Source: Escallonia rubra | Taxonomy: Eukaryota; Streptophyta; Magnoliopsida; Escalloniales; Escalloniaceae | Assembly (NCBI GenBank): GCA_033065855.1 | Contig: JAVXUO010003054.1 | Location: 147,899-211,898 of the forward strand | DNA: 64,000 nucleotides | Reading direction: 5' to 3' | In this document: positions 51,550-63,823 of the stretch, in pieces | Layout of the letters: each line of letters opens with the position of its first letter | Numbering within the stretch: the stretch's first letter is position 1 | Made by a program: the position numbers and the translations under genes | Notes under the pieces: generated by a model | Seen by the model: only the letters and a program-made list of their open reading frames with translations | What the model was told of the DNA's origin: nothing | The model's database searches: none

Positions 51550-52480
51550 ACCTAATCCTGCCTTACACTGCGACTTGAATTCAAAACAAAAGAAGCTATT
51601 GCTGAGGATAGATCCAAAACACTAGTTGTCCCTTGGATGATGTGCAAAGAATGTACTTCTTGGCTGCAGTTAGTTATGTTGCACAAAAGATGAGTATGCC
51701 CATTCCTGCCTTCATTAGTTTGCATCTGCACGAGCAATTCGGAATGAACAACAAGAATGGTGATATGTAAGCAAATATGTTGCAATAACCAATCAGTAGC
51801 TAGTAATAATGCAGCAGCTGTAGCACTAAGTTCATCAGCTGAGGAGATAATATTAGCATATGTCACAGTTGGAACCCAGCTTGAGTTAAATCGAACCATA
51901 CCAAAACCAAACTGCAAGTAACTAGTAGACTCACTCTGAGTAGGCTTTGCAATATAAAAAGCACAGAATACAACAATCGCTGGAAAACAACACTCACAAG
52001 TATCTGCGACCAGTACAGGAATCAAAGGGTAGTAGAAATGCTCAAATTGTGTTGTACTTTTCCAATTTCAAGGACATTTATTCCTAATTTTTCTGAACGC
52101 ATTGTTGGAACCGAGGAGTGCTGCTAACTTGAAAAGTCAGACTCCGAATTTGATTCAAAATACTTGACAATGAAAACTCAGTACTGTTGAATATAAGGGT
52201 ATTTCTTCTGCACCAAAAAACCCAAAGGAAAACAACAACACGTATTAGATAGAACAGATCAACAGTTTTGCTGAAGATCGGCTTACTAAAATGATTTACT
52301 AGCCAAAGGTGGACCGAAAGCGAGGTAGGAACCTGCTCGAAATAACATTGCCTAAGTGGTTGGGTGTGGTAACGCACTCGAGAAAGAGATACTGTTGTGT
52401 TTCAGGAAACTGCAAGCACAATGGGCAAGATTCAGATATTGAGCATTTCCTTTTAACTAAGGCCAAGGAGACCGCAAGAT
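51550..52480 (-). mobile_element. LINE 3' remnant (zinc-binding region and RNase H)
   Basis: Read right to left: CPLCLQFPETQQYLFLEC (about 52400-52440, zinc-binding RT region), then VVVFLWVFWCRRNTLIFN (52190-52240). A decayed RNase H with FGFGMVRFNSSW, SADELSATAAALLLATDWLL and ITILVVHSELLVQM (51680-51920) follows. This is the usual C-terminal order of plant LINE polyproteins. The opening methionines are chance; frames are broken by stops at about 52030-52080. The reverse transcriptase is missing. Confidence 0.75.
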
Positions 52481-52810
52481 TCAGAGACCTGGTTTCCTGT
52501 ATTTGAGTTGGATTACGACAGGTTCCTTTGTAAATCGTTGTGTTTCTTACCTTCCGTATATCCTGCCATCTTATACGTCAAAAGCTATTTATGGCTTATG
52601 AACAAAAAACCAAAAGCTATTTCGGTCAAATGGGTTTGGGCCAAATGGACGACAGATCCATTTAGACGCGCTTATTTGTGCGTTAACTGGGTCAATCATT
52701 AAATGTACTCATTTAACCTATTATCTCAACATCGACCTATTTACACATAATTGACCCAATTTCTGGCCCGACCCACTTTGATCAGCCTTGAACTCAAACC
52801 GGTCTATTGA

Positions 52811-52985
52811 CATTTTAGCTTTTGTGTTTAAGAATTTTCTTGCAATTGATTATAATATTGTCCTAGTGATTCTAGAGCTTTTATACCAAGCTATGCACAT
52901 TTTGGCTTTTGTGTTTAAGAATTTTCTTGCAATTGAATATAATATTGTCCTAGTGATTCTAGAGCTTTTATAACAAGCTATGCAC
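52811..52985. repeat. 87-bp tandem duplication
   Basis: CATTTTAGCTTTTGTGTTTA at 52811 and CATTTTGGCTTTTGTGTTTA at 52898 begin two copies that differ at only a few bases and end ATACCAAGCTATGCAC and ATAACAAGCTATGCAC. Confidence 0.95.
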
Positions 52986-55440
52986 GTCATCTTGGGTGAT
53001 TTTTTTTTTTGTTAATAAGAGAATAGCATTGATAATTAAAAGGTTACACAGTTTGCCTAACGGCATATAAATTGAAGAGCTAAGCATGGACATAATATTA
53101 AGACACAAAACGAAATAAGTTCAAAATCTCGAATGTTAAGAAAGCAAATAGCTTAAGTTTGATGAATATTGGGGTATTAGGTTTCAATATGAAGCAAAAA
53201 TTCTTAAAAATGCGGCTAAGTATGCTCAAGCAAAATACAATTGGTTAAGTATACTCAGACAAACACATTCCAAGCAAATTCTTTTTCTGAAACGAACAAG
53301 TGTGAAAGGTCTACAATGTGACCCCTTGTAATTGGAACCTCTAAAGCCCACTGATTTTTAACAACCTCTTGTTACTAAAGAGTGCAATACCAACAAAAAA
53401 TCATTTCTAATGACAATGTGGGAGTTATCATGAAAGGTAGTGAAATTTTCTACGTTCATTCATCTTTTCGTAATGAATCTTGTATCGGTAAATTTGCTGA
53501 TGACTTATAAACCTAGATTGTGTTTGTAACTTCTGCACCCTTCGAGTTTGGAAGCCTAGCCACTTAATCTCAAGCAGAAGAGAAGAGAAAAATTGATTAC
53601 AAGACTGACTTGGACCACACGAGGAAACGATACATGCATTACATTTCATACTGGATAGATAACTAGTAGTCAAACACTATACCCACTCCACATCTGGGAA
53701 GCATCATGACGGTAAGAAGGTCTAGATTTCCCGTAAAAAAATATAAATAAGAGTGAAGACCCATTTGTATGGCTATTGGTTCCATCAATGTTTTTTGGAT
53801 TCAAAATCGAGGAAGAGGAGAACCGGCGACAAAAGTGGTGGAGGGTGGAGTGTCTGTCTTTGGTGGGTTGAGATGGCGACTGCATTAGATGAGGATCTGG
53901 CTAAAGAGACTCGGTGGTTGCAGCAACAACGACAAGTAGTGAGAGTGGCGACAGGAAGGGGGGAGCCTGAGCGAGTTGCAGCAAAGGCAGAGAGTGGGCA
54001 AGCAACAGTGACAACAATGGTTACGGAGCAGTAGCGACTGCATGTAAGGGATGGTGGCAGAGATCAAGCTACAGCGATCGTGGTTTGTCCGTCGTGGGTC
54101 GGTGGAGTTGGTGATGACATTAAGTGAGGGAGTGGTGGGGAGTGATGGTGGTTATGACGGGGATGCAGTGACTGCAATGGTGGGATTGGTGGTTTTCATG
54201 GAAGGGAGAGAAGAAATGATAGATACTAGGGTTACAAGAGAGTGAGTTTTGAGAAGTCAATGAGCCAAACATTTTGGCATGAGTAAATGGACACCCATTT
54301 AGATCTCGTCAATAGATGAGTGCTTTCGGGTGACTTTTTAAGTAGGTTAATTTGAGCGAGTAAATGGGTTCGGATTATAATTGCCACCACCAACTATGAT
54401 GTCATCGTTCAACAGTGGTTGAACCAATATCCCTTGATCCATGTAATCCTAGACGAGTGTTCTGTTTTGAACCAATACCTGTCGACTACATGGCTATCGC
54501 AGTCTGGTGTGTGTTTGGTTCACGAAGGAATGATGGGAAGCAACAGTATGGCGTGCCACCAGGGTGGGTATGGTAGTGCATCCAAGCTGGCTATTCTCTA
54601 GCCCACCGTATAGCCAATCCCGCACCAACAGCCATCTGGACCTCCATAAACAGGTGGTCTAACAACTCATTTATGTAGTCCCTGAAGATGGGAGAAAATG
54701 GCAGTACCAGAAGGACATGTCCCTTCGAGAATGCTCGCTGCAGGCCTCGACACTGCATCAAGCACTCCCTCCCTCTAAATTCTGCCAAGGTTGCCATGCC
54801 CCTTTTCCTCGTTCAAAGTCTTGCCTCCATCACTACACATTCACTTACGTGGCAATACAGTAACACTGCCATCGTTGGTGGCACCCACTGATCAGCTCAA
54901 GCTAACTTCAATATATTGCTCGTGAAGGTGTTTATATACAAATGTGGCAACAGTGAGATGCCACAGAGACAATGCTCCTCATGTTTGTGGAACACTCTGC
55001 CCACTCTGGTTCAGATGACGAGTCAGATGGTCATGAGGATCTAGATATCAAAGTAACACTTATGTAGACAGATTAAAGAGCAAGACAGGGAGGATAGCGA
55101 TGTAACACGTTACACGATACACGTATAAAACTATCAATAACAAGACTATGTACCCAACAACCACAAAATATGAGCCGAATAATTTAGACCTTCAAGTAGA
55201 CAAACAAAATGCGACCAGAAAGCCCTTCAAATACTTGCCAATCATACTCAACACTACATCAGCAGTAGACTCCCCATTAACCAATCCCCGCAGTACCTAA
55301 AACCCAGGATCTGCATACAAAAACACAGGATAGGCATCTCCACCGTATGATGCCTTGAGGAATAAAATTTGAAGCTGGGCCAGACTGCTAAAGATCTATG
55401 ATCTATGATCTACCCCACTAATAAAATTAGCGACCACACA
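52986..55440. other. Intergenic sequence downstream of NSE3
   Basis: Two GC-richer blocks (53800-54245 and 54590-54890) give short open frames with no recognised family. They may be transposon-carried fragments. The last few hundred bases probably include the NSE3 3' UTR. Confidence 0.45.
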
Positions 55441-57762
55441 CTAATCGACATCCATGGAAGGAGCCTCTTTCTGGACAATCTGTCATCAGAAAAAGATTTT
55501 TGTTCAGGGTCAACAAATACAGGCTACATAAAATTGCTAAGAGCTGATAATAACGTATATCCACAATATTCTTGGGTCAATAATGCCAACTTTAGTGAAG
55601 AAATCAGACTAATGTCTGCGGGGCAACAATATAATACCATGGCTCTTTAATTTGATCATCATGGCACCAGTGAAGTACTGAACAAAGGAAAACCAAAAGA
55701 AAAATACAAAAGAGAGCCAACAGTAAGGGAGCAAAAATCGTATATTAAAGGAACTCATTGCTTACCAAATACCAAGGTCTAGGTACATTTGTACCTCAAA
55801 AAATTTTTTTTTTGTGGGGAAAAAACAAGGTTCAGTTACTAGTAAGATACAAACCTCATTGGGAAAAGAAAGCCCCCGCCCCCTACAAGATCCCTTCACT
55901 TGAGCATAAGAATTCAGTTCAAAGGAAATAATTAAAGTCTTTCACTTTATTACTTTGTTATACAAGACAGAAGCCAAAAGGAACTCACAAGCATAGCGAA
56001 CTATACGTAGAAAACTGAAGAACGCCATATTATCGACTTCTTAGTTACAAACCGTACCTGTGATATGTATTCTTTAACTCCTTTACTGATTGTGTTGTCT
56101 AAAGCTCTCTCAGCAAGCTCATAAATCAAAGTATTGCCTTCAGGGCCGCTTACTTTGTCCTTTTGCAAGTATCTACAAACAATACATATCTACGAATAAC
56201 AAAGTAGGTATCATCTTGTATAATAATAACATTCCCATCAAAAAGAATTATCACCGTTGCTGGACAAGTGCTTCCAATGCCTGCTTGATGCTCCCAAGGG
56301 CTGGATGGTTTTCATTGCTTTCAAACAATCCCAAACGCCTCAAATGGTGCCACAAGTTTTCTGCGATGCATTAACAACAAAGAAGAGGCTTTCTATCATG
56401 AGTTAGTGACATGTACTATGCTCAGGAAAATGGGCCCAAAAAAATTCCGGCAAGGATCTTAAGCCAAAAAACATAATCAGGTTCTCACTTACGAAGCAAC
56501 CTATATGGGGAAAGTAAGGGTTCAGAAACTCGATGGTCGTGTCCAATTTGTTAATGGTCTAACCAGGCATTCAATTATGCTGAAAACAGAGCTCGCATTC
56601 CAGGCCCCAAACTTCTACAATCTCTATGTTCTGGTATTACAAAACTTAAATGCTTGCATAATATGTAACTGAACAGGATAATCAGGAAACATACCTTCAG
56701 CAATCTTGCCCCCGGCAAGATGTACAATACTAATAACAGCAAAAGTAAAACCATTGAGATGCGATGCATTTACATTCTCGACGTATTTTGTGTGAACATT
56801 AGCAGGTAGCTGACTGATGATTACATATGACTTTGCATCTGCAACATCTGAAGAAAGTGTGGAAACCATAATTAGAACCAAGATCCAAGAGAAAACAAAT
56901 TGGAAGTAAATGGTAGCATGTCCTTGTACTCGCTATATGAGAAACGGTTGATCAAATATGCAAGACAACTAATACGTCAAATAAACCCATAAATAATTAG
57001 TTTGGTGGTTATCATATGTATTTGTAAGCCATGTTTTGTTAGCGCTGCAACTTCTAGAAGGGAATTTTATTATCAAACAAACTAGGTGAAGTGTACAATT
57101 GTAGTCCACCAGGACTTTTGATTTTTAAGGTGTTTTTTCTACTCATAACACTGTAAGAAAATATTGAATTTTTTCTGTTCAATTCGATGAGTAGGAGTGG
57201 AATGTGGTGACAAACGTCCCAAATGTTTCAGGGAGTAAGAACTTCAAACTGCAAGGAGGTGATCATGAAGGTAGCTCACTGATTGATAGGCAAATACGAT
57301 TGGAGAAGAATTCTACTTACACTATACTTCATCATTTTCACATGTTTACAAATAATAATAGATTCTCACTCTGTTGCGTAGACCGGCCCTGATTCGTTGA
57401 TAAAGGGCGAGATCTTTGAAGCTCCCTCATTTCATAGCCAAAGATGCTTGCAAGCTTTGATCTGGCCTCGTTGATCACAAAAGCAGGAAGAGACCTCTGA
57501 CGATAGTTTTTGGTAACCAATTGTGTGAGCTCATCCCTCTTGATTGGGCATCCAGCATTCTGGTGGTTTCTGAAGAGAACATAGCGGATCACTTCTGCGA
57601 TAAGCTTATCCTTTTCCTGTAGCCAAAAAGGTTTACAGATGAGACCAGATCTACCTTTCTTGAGTATCCAACCCATATCTGAGCACAAAAGAGAACAATG
57701 GGCAGAGCGTGCACCTCTTCAGAAATATCAAACTGAGAGAAATTTTCAGCAGTAGTTGCCAT
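55441..57762 (-). CDS. NSE3: Non-SMC element 3 (MAGE-domain subunit of SMC5/6)
   Basis: Subunit of the nuclear SMC5/6 complex. With NSE1 and NSE4 it bridges the SMC heads and binds DNA, supporting recombinational repair. Exons in transcript order: 57715-57762, 57370-57616, 56695-56847, 56255-56360, 56058-56172, 55441-55479. They join to 708 nt, 235 aa, with matching phases and GT-AG introns. The protein starts MATTAENFSQFDISEE. The MAGE homology domain spans most of the rest, with EKDKLIAEVIRYVLF, GCPIKRDELTQLVTKNY, ASIFGYEMRELQ, YVIISQLP, VISIVHLAGGKI, ENLWHHLRRLGL and YLQKDKVSGPEG. The last exon is only 39 nt (IVQKEAPSMDVD) and fits the family C-terminus. The length is usual for plant NSE3. 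The start Met follows an AG acceptor by one base, implying a 5'-UTR intron. Confidence 0.95.
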
Positions 57763-60721
57763 CCTGAAGCAAAACCATAATGTCATTAAATTGTATCTAT
57801 CATAACACTAAATCATATATACTTCTTGTGGGCATTTAAAATATAACATGATACAAAAACTGAAACATGTATCCTTACGTCTCGTATAGAACGCTTAGCT
57901 CAACTTGGTTGTGATCCAAGTGGAAAACATCAAGCACTAAAGCATATAGTTCTTGTTTTTACAAAAGATTTCACCAGCTAATGGAGAAGCAATTCCGCAT
58001 ATGAATGCGCAAACTAACAGCTAATTTATTGGCTAGGTAGCACAGACAATGCGTCCGACAACGACACCGACCGGGACACCGGACACCAAAATTTCCAAAA
58101 AAAAAAAAAAGATTTTGGACACCACAGGACACCGCTGAATTTTATAATATATATCTTTAATATACGTGAATAGAGACCATATATAATAAAATAAATATCA
58201 ATTGGAGCAGCTGAATTTCATTCAAAATGGAAAAACAAGAAAGACAGTGACATGAAAAAATCTCAACAATAACAAGAAACGAGGTCAGTAACAAGAAAGC
58301 AGATGAATGTCTCAACATTACCAAGATTAGAGTCTCAACATTGATAAGAAAGAAGGATAAAAGACATGGGACCAAAAGCATGAAGGAGAGGCCTTATATA
58401 GTCAGATGGGTCTGTAGATGAGATCGGAGATGTGGACTTATCTTCCTCTGGGCTGATAAGATTGGATGCTTTCAGTAGCAGAAAAGAAGGAAAGAGGAAG
58501 AGATGAGATAGAAAGAAGAAGGCTACCTTTTCCTGGGTCAATCTGATTAGGGTTTGGCTAGAAAGTTCATTTTAAAAAAGAAAAAGCCCCAAATTTGTCA
58601 ACCATTACATGCTGACCTTGAAATAAGTTTAAATATTGTATTTTGGCTCCATACGTGTGGACACCTTCAAGAGATGCCCGACACTTCTTCAAGAGGTGTC
58701 CGACACTTTATGCATCAAAACTATACAAAGGCAGTCTTTCTTTTTTGAGTCCTAATGTCTGTCTGTGGGTCGGATTTCTTTCTACTAAGAATAAGAACAC
58801 ATCAATTTTGGCGCAAAAAATGAAACAACTATCAAAACTCAAGTTCTAAATCAAAGGAGCCACATAAAACTTAAGTCACTCCTTAAAATCAGTTCCCATA
58901 GCAAAGTCCTAGCACTAGCACTCAAAGAGCTGAAAAAATTTGAAGGACACTCCAAGAAAACTTCTTTTTTGCAAGAAACATGATGAAATCTAAAACCCTA
59001 ACTCAAAAGGTTCTCAACCTAAACGTTTTCTCATGCTACTCTACAAAATTCCATGACCAAGAACTTGAAATCACAAATTTAACATGTCAATCTTAGAAAC
59101 CTAACTCGAACAATCTCACCCAATATACTTTGATGTCATTCTTAGAAAAACAAGAAACTTCACTCAAAACCTTCAATCGCAATTTAATATACTGAATTCT
59201 GATGTGATAACCCCCAAGACAATCACCCAAACAGCTTCGTGTTTCACTCGATAACAAAAAAGACGGCAATATCTCATATATTTTGAAAAAAATAAAATAA
59301 AAAACTAAATAAAAACCCAGAATAGCTAATCAGAATGCTGCAATCTAAAAACGCCAGCTTAAATCAATCCAATATGTTAATTTGGAGGGCATTATAGACG
59401 TAATTAACCTTGTAACGGAAAAGATTAAGCAGCGGTCATCACGGTGTAACATCAGACACACCAGGAGGTCAATGTCATTTTATTATTTTTTACACTACGG
59501 CCAGACTCCATATTAGAGACTACTACCTTATTCCAAGAATTACACTTTTCTTTAAATTATATTAGCGGTTAAGGTTTACCGCCTTCGCAATTTTGCTGTA
59601 ATATTTTCTTAGAAGCATGTTAAGGTATAGTTGTTGTATTTCGTTTATTGTCTTTATTCTACATTTCGTGATATAAACAAACCAGTATACTCACTTCTTT
59701 GGAGCAATATATAAACGTAATGTGGATTTACTGTAGTCATTATGTATTCATTACAAGTATTCTTTGAACCAAACTTTCAAATGTAATAAATAATAATAAT
59801 TTCCATGAATTCTCCTGCGAGGAATGAAATATTGCGATTATGATTACTATTACTATTACAATAACGTTTAGCAAACCAAACGGACCCTTAGATTGCATGC
59901 TAACTCTTAACAGATGAGAAATGAGAGTATGCCTATCTACCTATCTCACTATCTTAAAAGACTAAACAATTCCTGGACATTCCAAAAGTATTATCACTGA
60001 GAAATCAAAGAAATGCCAAACAGACCAAGGGAAGGGGCACCAGCATAACCGAACCGCTGCCAATGTGGTTGAGTAGTTCAAACAGTTTTTTTGCGCCATT
60101 CTTCAGCATCAAACGAAGGTCCATCACCCAGGAGCGTTATTTACCTCCCTGGCTCCTTCCCTCCTCCCCACTCTTTCTCAATTTCACCCAACTTCAATTA
60201 ACATACTACCATTTTCGAGGGTCGTCCAGTCCCTAACAATGCTAACGTAGTTCAAACGCAAAATACCTTCCTGAACAGAATACAAACAGAAACATCACGG
60301 ACCGAGTATCTGCGGATCCGTCAACTTCAAGTATGATCAAGTTTTGCAATCGCTACCGCACCAAATTGGGGTTTCCCTTGATTTCTACCTCTCAAGTTTT
60401 CTATTTTATCTTACATTTGTAAGTTAATTAAAGAGACCGCACCACATGCTTGATTATTTTCTCTAAACGTCGCCTCAAATGAAAAAAGCCCTGGGTTCTA
60501 TTTTTATGAGTTGTTACACGTACAGAAGCATAAAAAAAAATTCAGGGACGTTACTCGTTAGCTAGAATCAAGCAATCACACAATCAACCCTAGGTTCGTG
60601 TTACTGAATGAGGGGAAACTCAGGAGGGTTAGAATGCACGAGATCATGTTAAGCAAATCAAATTCTAATCACAGCAAAGGGAAGAGAAACTAGAGATGGG
60701 AGTGAGGGGGAGTTTACTTAC
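57763..60721 (-). other. Probable 5'-UTR intron of NSE3
   Basis: An acceptor TTTGCTTCAG ends at 57764, one base before the ATG. A strong donor GTAAGTAAAC begins at 60721. The 2.96-kb interval has no coding sequence I recognise. Phrases like GGTAGCACAGACA, GACACCGACC and GTGTCCGACAC at 58030-58140 and 58640-58720 resemble text at 34395-34430 and may be an unclassified repeat family. The right part (59800-59890) ends AAACCAAACGGACCC, like a MITE end. Confidence 0.5.
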
Positions 60722-60960
60722 AAATCACGAACCAGCAGAGGTGATGAAATGCAACAGTTAGCCTTCGATGTTGATTCAGGTGATAGACAAATCAAAGAGA
60801 GGGTAAAGAAGAGTGGGTGAGAGAGAGAGATTGAGAGGACTGGAGCTGCTACATACCACTTTTCTTATGTTTCCCACTTGCTCTCTGCTCTGAAATTAAG
60901 TGTCGAGAATGTTTATAATCATTGCCAGTTAATTTAACTCGAGAGATTTGCTATCTGTTG
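60722..60960 (-). promoter_or_regulatory. Probable first noncoding exon and promoter of NSE3
   Basis: On the minus strand an ATTATAAACATT TATA-like box (about 60910-60921) is followed by CT-rich leader sequence (CTCTCTCTCTC near 60820). A GTAAGT donor follows at 60721. The layout fits a plant promoter plus short first exon. The start site is inferred, not visible. Confidence 0.45.
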
Positions 60961-62009
60961 AAAAAAGTACTAACGCGTTTTAAAAAGTAAATGTATTAAA
61001 AAGTACTTATTAGTTTAAAAAGCCGATGTTGTGGGTTAGTCCCAAAAGGTGATTTTGATGGGCTACACTCGGAAGAAGTTTTAAGTTTTTTGTCGTAAAA
61101 GAAGTTCTGAATTTGCTAAAATTGATTGCCCGAAAAATATGTAAACTGAAAACTAAGAGAAAACAAAGAGACGTATTTTTGGTGTTTGAAAAAGTTTTGG
61201 ACCAGGTCTTCTTTTATAGCTGCAGAGGAGGATTAAACTCCAAAGGTCAACTCTAAAATCACATTAAGGATATGATTAATAGAAGAATAAGGGGAATTTA
61301 TTTTATAAAGGAAAGAAAATCTCATTTAGAGCGAAGAATATTGAAATTTTCTAATTGTAAAAAACACATACCAAAATTAATGTTTTGAACCGCACCACAC
61401 CACATAAGTTCTTTAAAGAAACTTTGAAACAACACTCACAATTCCCCACATGATTCAAATGTCTTAAAAAGATAACATAGAAGACGAAGAGAATGAGTTC
61501 GCAAAGGGACAGGATACATAACATCAGTACCTTATTGGTTTGAAATAACAGGGTACTGTGATACGAAACCAATCTAACTTGTACTAGCCCTTTTCATTGC
61601 AATAAATCTAACTTGTATACATGCCTATTTCTCATTCATGCTAACTTGCGGTTTCGACTATGTACCGATGCCAGATTTCTTGGGGGCTTTAGCAAACTCT
61701 CATAAAAAGGCAACTACAACCTCCACCCACCATATTATTGACCTCATCAAATGTTTACTGTGATACGAAACCCCACCTGTACGGGCAATAGGGACGATCG
61801 CGTATCATTTAAATTTAACATCACATATATAGAAAGTTTAGCACTACTTACACCCTAAGGAGGGACATATACGGTAATGCTGTACTATTGAGCAACTTCG
61901 TGACTTGTTAGTACCCATTAAAACTAGTTCTTGGAATCTCCACTCATATAGGTTGGGTTGCCATCACGTTCCACTCACTCAATATGTGGCATAAGTTACA
62001 TCCCTCTCG
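60961..62009. other. Intergenic sequence
   Basis: AT-rich. The right end may include the 3' untranslated region or LTR of the minus-strand copia remnant, but no LTR ends can be placed. Confidence 0.45.
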
Positions 62010-62960
62010 ATGTCTCTTCAGCAACCTTTTTGGTTAGTCCTTTTGTAACCGGATTTGTCACATTCTTTTCTGACCTCACATAATCGATGATATGACCCCA
62101 TTGTTGATCAGCTGTCTGAGAATATTACGTCTTAGTTAAATATGTCTCTATTTGCCATTGTACACGTTATTCTTTGCTCGAGCTATGGCTGACTGACAAT
62201 CGCAGTGTAAAGAGACTGATGAAACTGGCTTTTCCCACATACATCTGTCAATATATTCCTGGGGGACTCTACCTCTCTGCCTGCCAATTCTAAAGCAACA
62301 AACTCAGATTTTATAGTTTATCTGACCGTGCATGTTTATTTAACATATTTCCATGAAATGACACCTCCACTTATTGTAAAAACATAACCACTAGCAGATT
62401 TGTCTCATTATCATTAGAGACCTAATTGGCATCGCAATATCCTTCTAGGACAACGGGGCTTCCAGAAAAATGTAGCCTTAGATCTATAATACATGTCAGC
62501 TACCTCATCAAGCGAGAAAGAGCTTCCCAGTTATCTGGTGAATGATTGTGTGTGTATTTACTAAGTCTACTAACATCATACGCAATATCAAGATGGTTAC
62601 AATTCATTAAAAATATTATGCTACCAGTTATTGTGGCATACTCATATTGAGCCACACCAGAGCTTTTATTTTTTCTTCAAATGCCCAATGAAATCATATG
62701 GTATTCTCAAAGGCTCCACATCAACATGGCTAAATTTCCTCAATGTTTTTCCAACAATATGTGATTGAGAAAGAATTAAATCATCGTATCCATGAGTAAA
62801 TTGTACACCAAACATTACATCATCTTTTCTAGGATCTTTCTATCAAATTCAGATAACTAGAATCTTTTGGTAGTTTTAACGACTAACTGATATGTGCCAA
62901 GTATAAGCATTTCTGGATCCAACTTTTAAGTTCACTACTTCCCATATGGCTAAGCAACTA
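62010..62960 (-). pseudogene. Ty1/copia RT-RNase H remnant
   Basis: Read right to left with stops and frameshifts: GYDDLILSQSHIVGKTL and HVDVEPLRIPYD, then FLMNCNHLDIAYDVSRL, YTHNHSPDNWEALSRL and GSPVVLEGYCDAN. These are followed by SGYVFTISGGVISWK, SEFVALELAGREVES, AIARAKNNVYNGK and QQWGHIIDYVRSEKN. The order matches the C-terminal half of copia pol: RT end, spacer, then RNase H with the SGYVF..GG..SWK motif. No intact frame remains. Confidence 0.85.
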
Positions 62961-63575
62961 GTCGTTTTCATGCGTTGTTGGCTTCGACTCTTAGTCATGT
63001 CTTTGATGAGTCTAAGAGACTAGCTGCTATCATGTGTTGTGGCTCTGGCTCTTAAACCTGAGTCGTTGATTAAGGAGATCAGCCGCTATCATGTGTTGTG
63101 GCTCTGGTTCTTAAATCTGAGTCATTGGTTTCTTTAATCGACTAGCTATTTTCATGCGTTATTGGTTTCAGCTCTTAGGTCCACCATTTTTCTATATGAC
63201 TAAGCAACCAACAGCCAACAGCTTTCACGTTATGTTGGCTCAGGTTCTTAGTGATATACTAGTATGCCCAGATGACCAGCCACTTTCATGCGTTGTTGGC
63301 TCCCGCTTCTAGGGTTGCACCCTTTCTCTGATGACCAGCTGCATTTTCACCTTGTTGGCTTTGGCTCCAAATAAAGTTTATTCCCTGTCCTTTTAGTATT
63401 TCTAGAAGGCTCTCCAATATTAGCGTTGTTGGCTCCAGTTTTTAGGAGTGCACCCTTTGTCTGTTGAGCTGCCGCTTTCACGAGTTGTTGGTTTCAGCTC
63501 CAGACAAAATGCAATCTCAGTTTCCTTTCGATATTGCTCGACAATGAAAATTTTTCATGCGTTGTTAGCTCCATA
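62955..63575. repeat. Irregular tandem array around a TCATGCGTTGTTGGCTC core
   Basis: About nine copies of a unit containing ACTAGCTGCTATCATG, GTTGTTGGCTC and GCTCTTAGG-like phrases, spaced about 50-100 bases. Cores occur near 62973, 63032, 63092, 63158, 63210, 63280, 63340, 63425, 63480 and 63555. Units vary strongly in sequence and spacing. No coding potential. Confidence 0.7.
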
Positions 63576-63659
63576 TTTGAGTAATGTCTTCACGGTTTGA
63601 TCTCACATATGTTTGAAGTTCTAGTTCAGTTGTAGATTTTGTGGTCTTTTTTATTTTTG

Positions 63660-63823
63660 CACTACAAAAATGTGTAGGTTCAGTGATGTTTGCTCGCAGG
63701 GGAGCTCCCTCACCAATGGCCTCTGTCTACACCCTAAAAGTGTATTCATTTGGTAATGTTCGCGCGCGGGTGAGCTCTGCTCCCTCACCAAGTGGATCTA
63801 TAAATGCCCCATTTTTGTAGGTT
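63660..63823. mobile_element. Small CACTA-like element
   Basis: Starts CACTACAAAAATGTG. The complement of the right end is CCTACAAAAATGGGG, close to CACTA-superfamily termini. Inside are two similar subterminal phrases, TGATGTTTGCTCGCAGGGGAGC...CCCTCACCAA and TAATGTTCGCGCGCGGGTGAGC...CCCTCACCAA. No clear 3-bp duplication. Confidence 0.45.

Noticed and set aside
53753-54245. Val/Arg-rich plus-strand frames in the NSE3 downstream region
   Set aside because: No recognisable domain, no splice or promoter signals, repetitive GTGG-type composition.
62955-63575. CRISPR array
   Set aside because: Repeat units are highly diverged and irregularly spaced, no cas genes are present, and the genome is a plant nuclear one.
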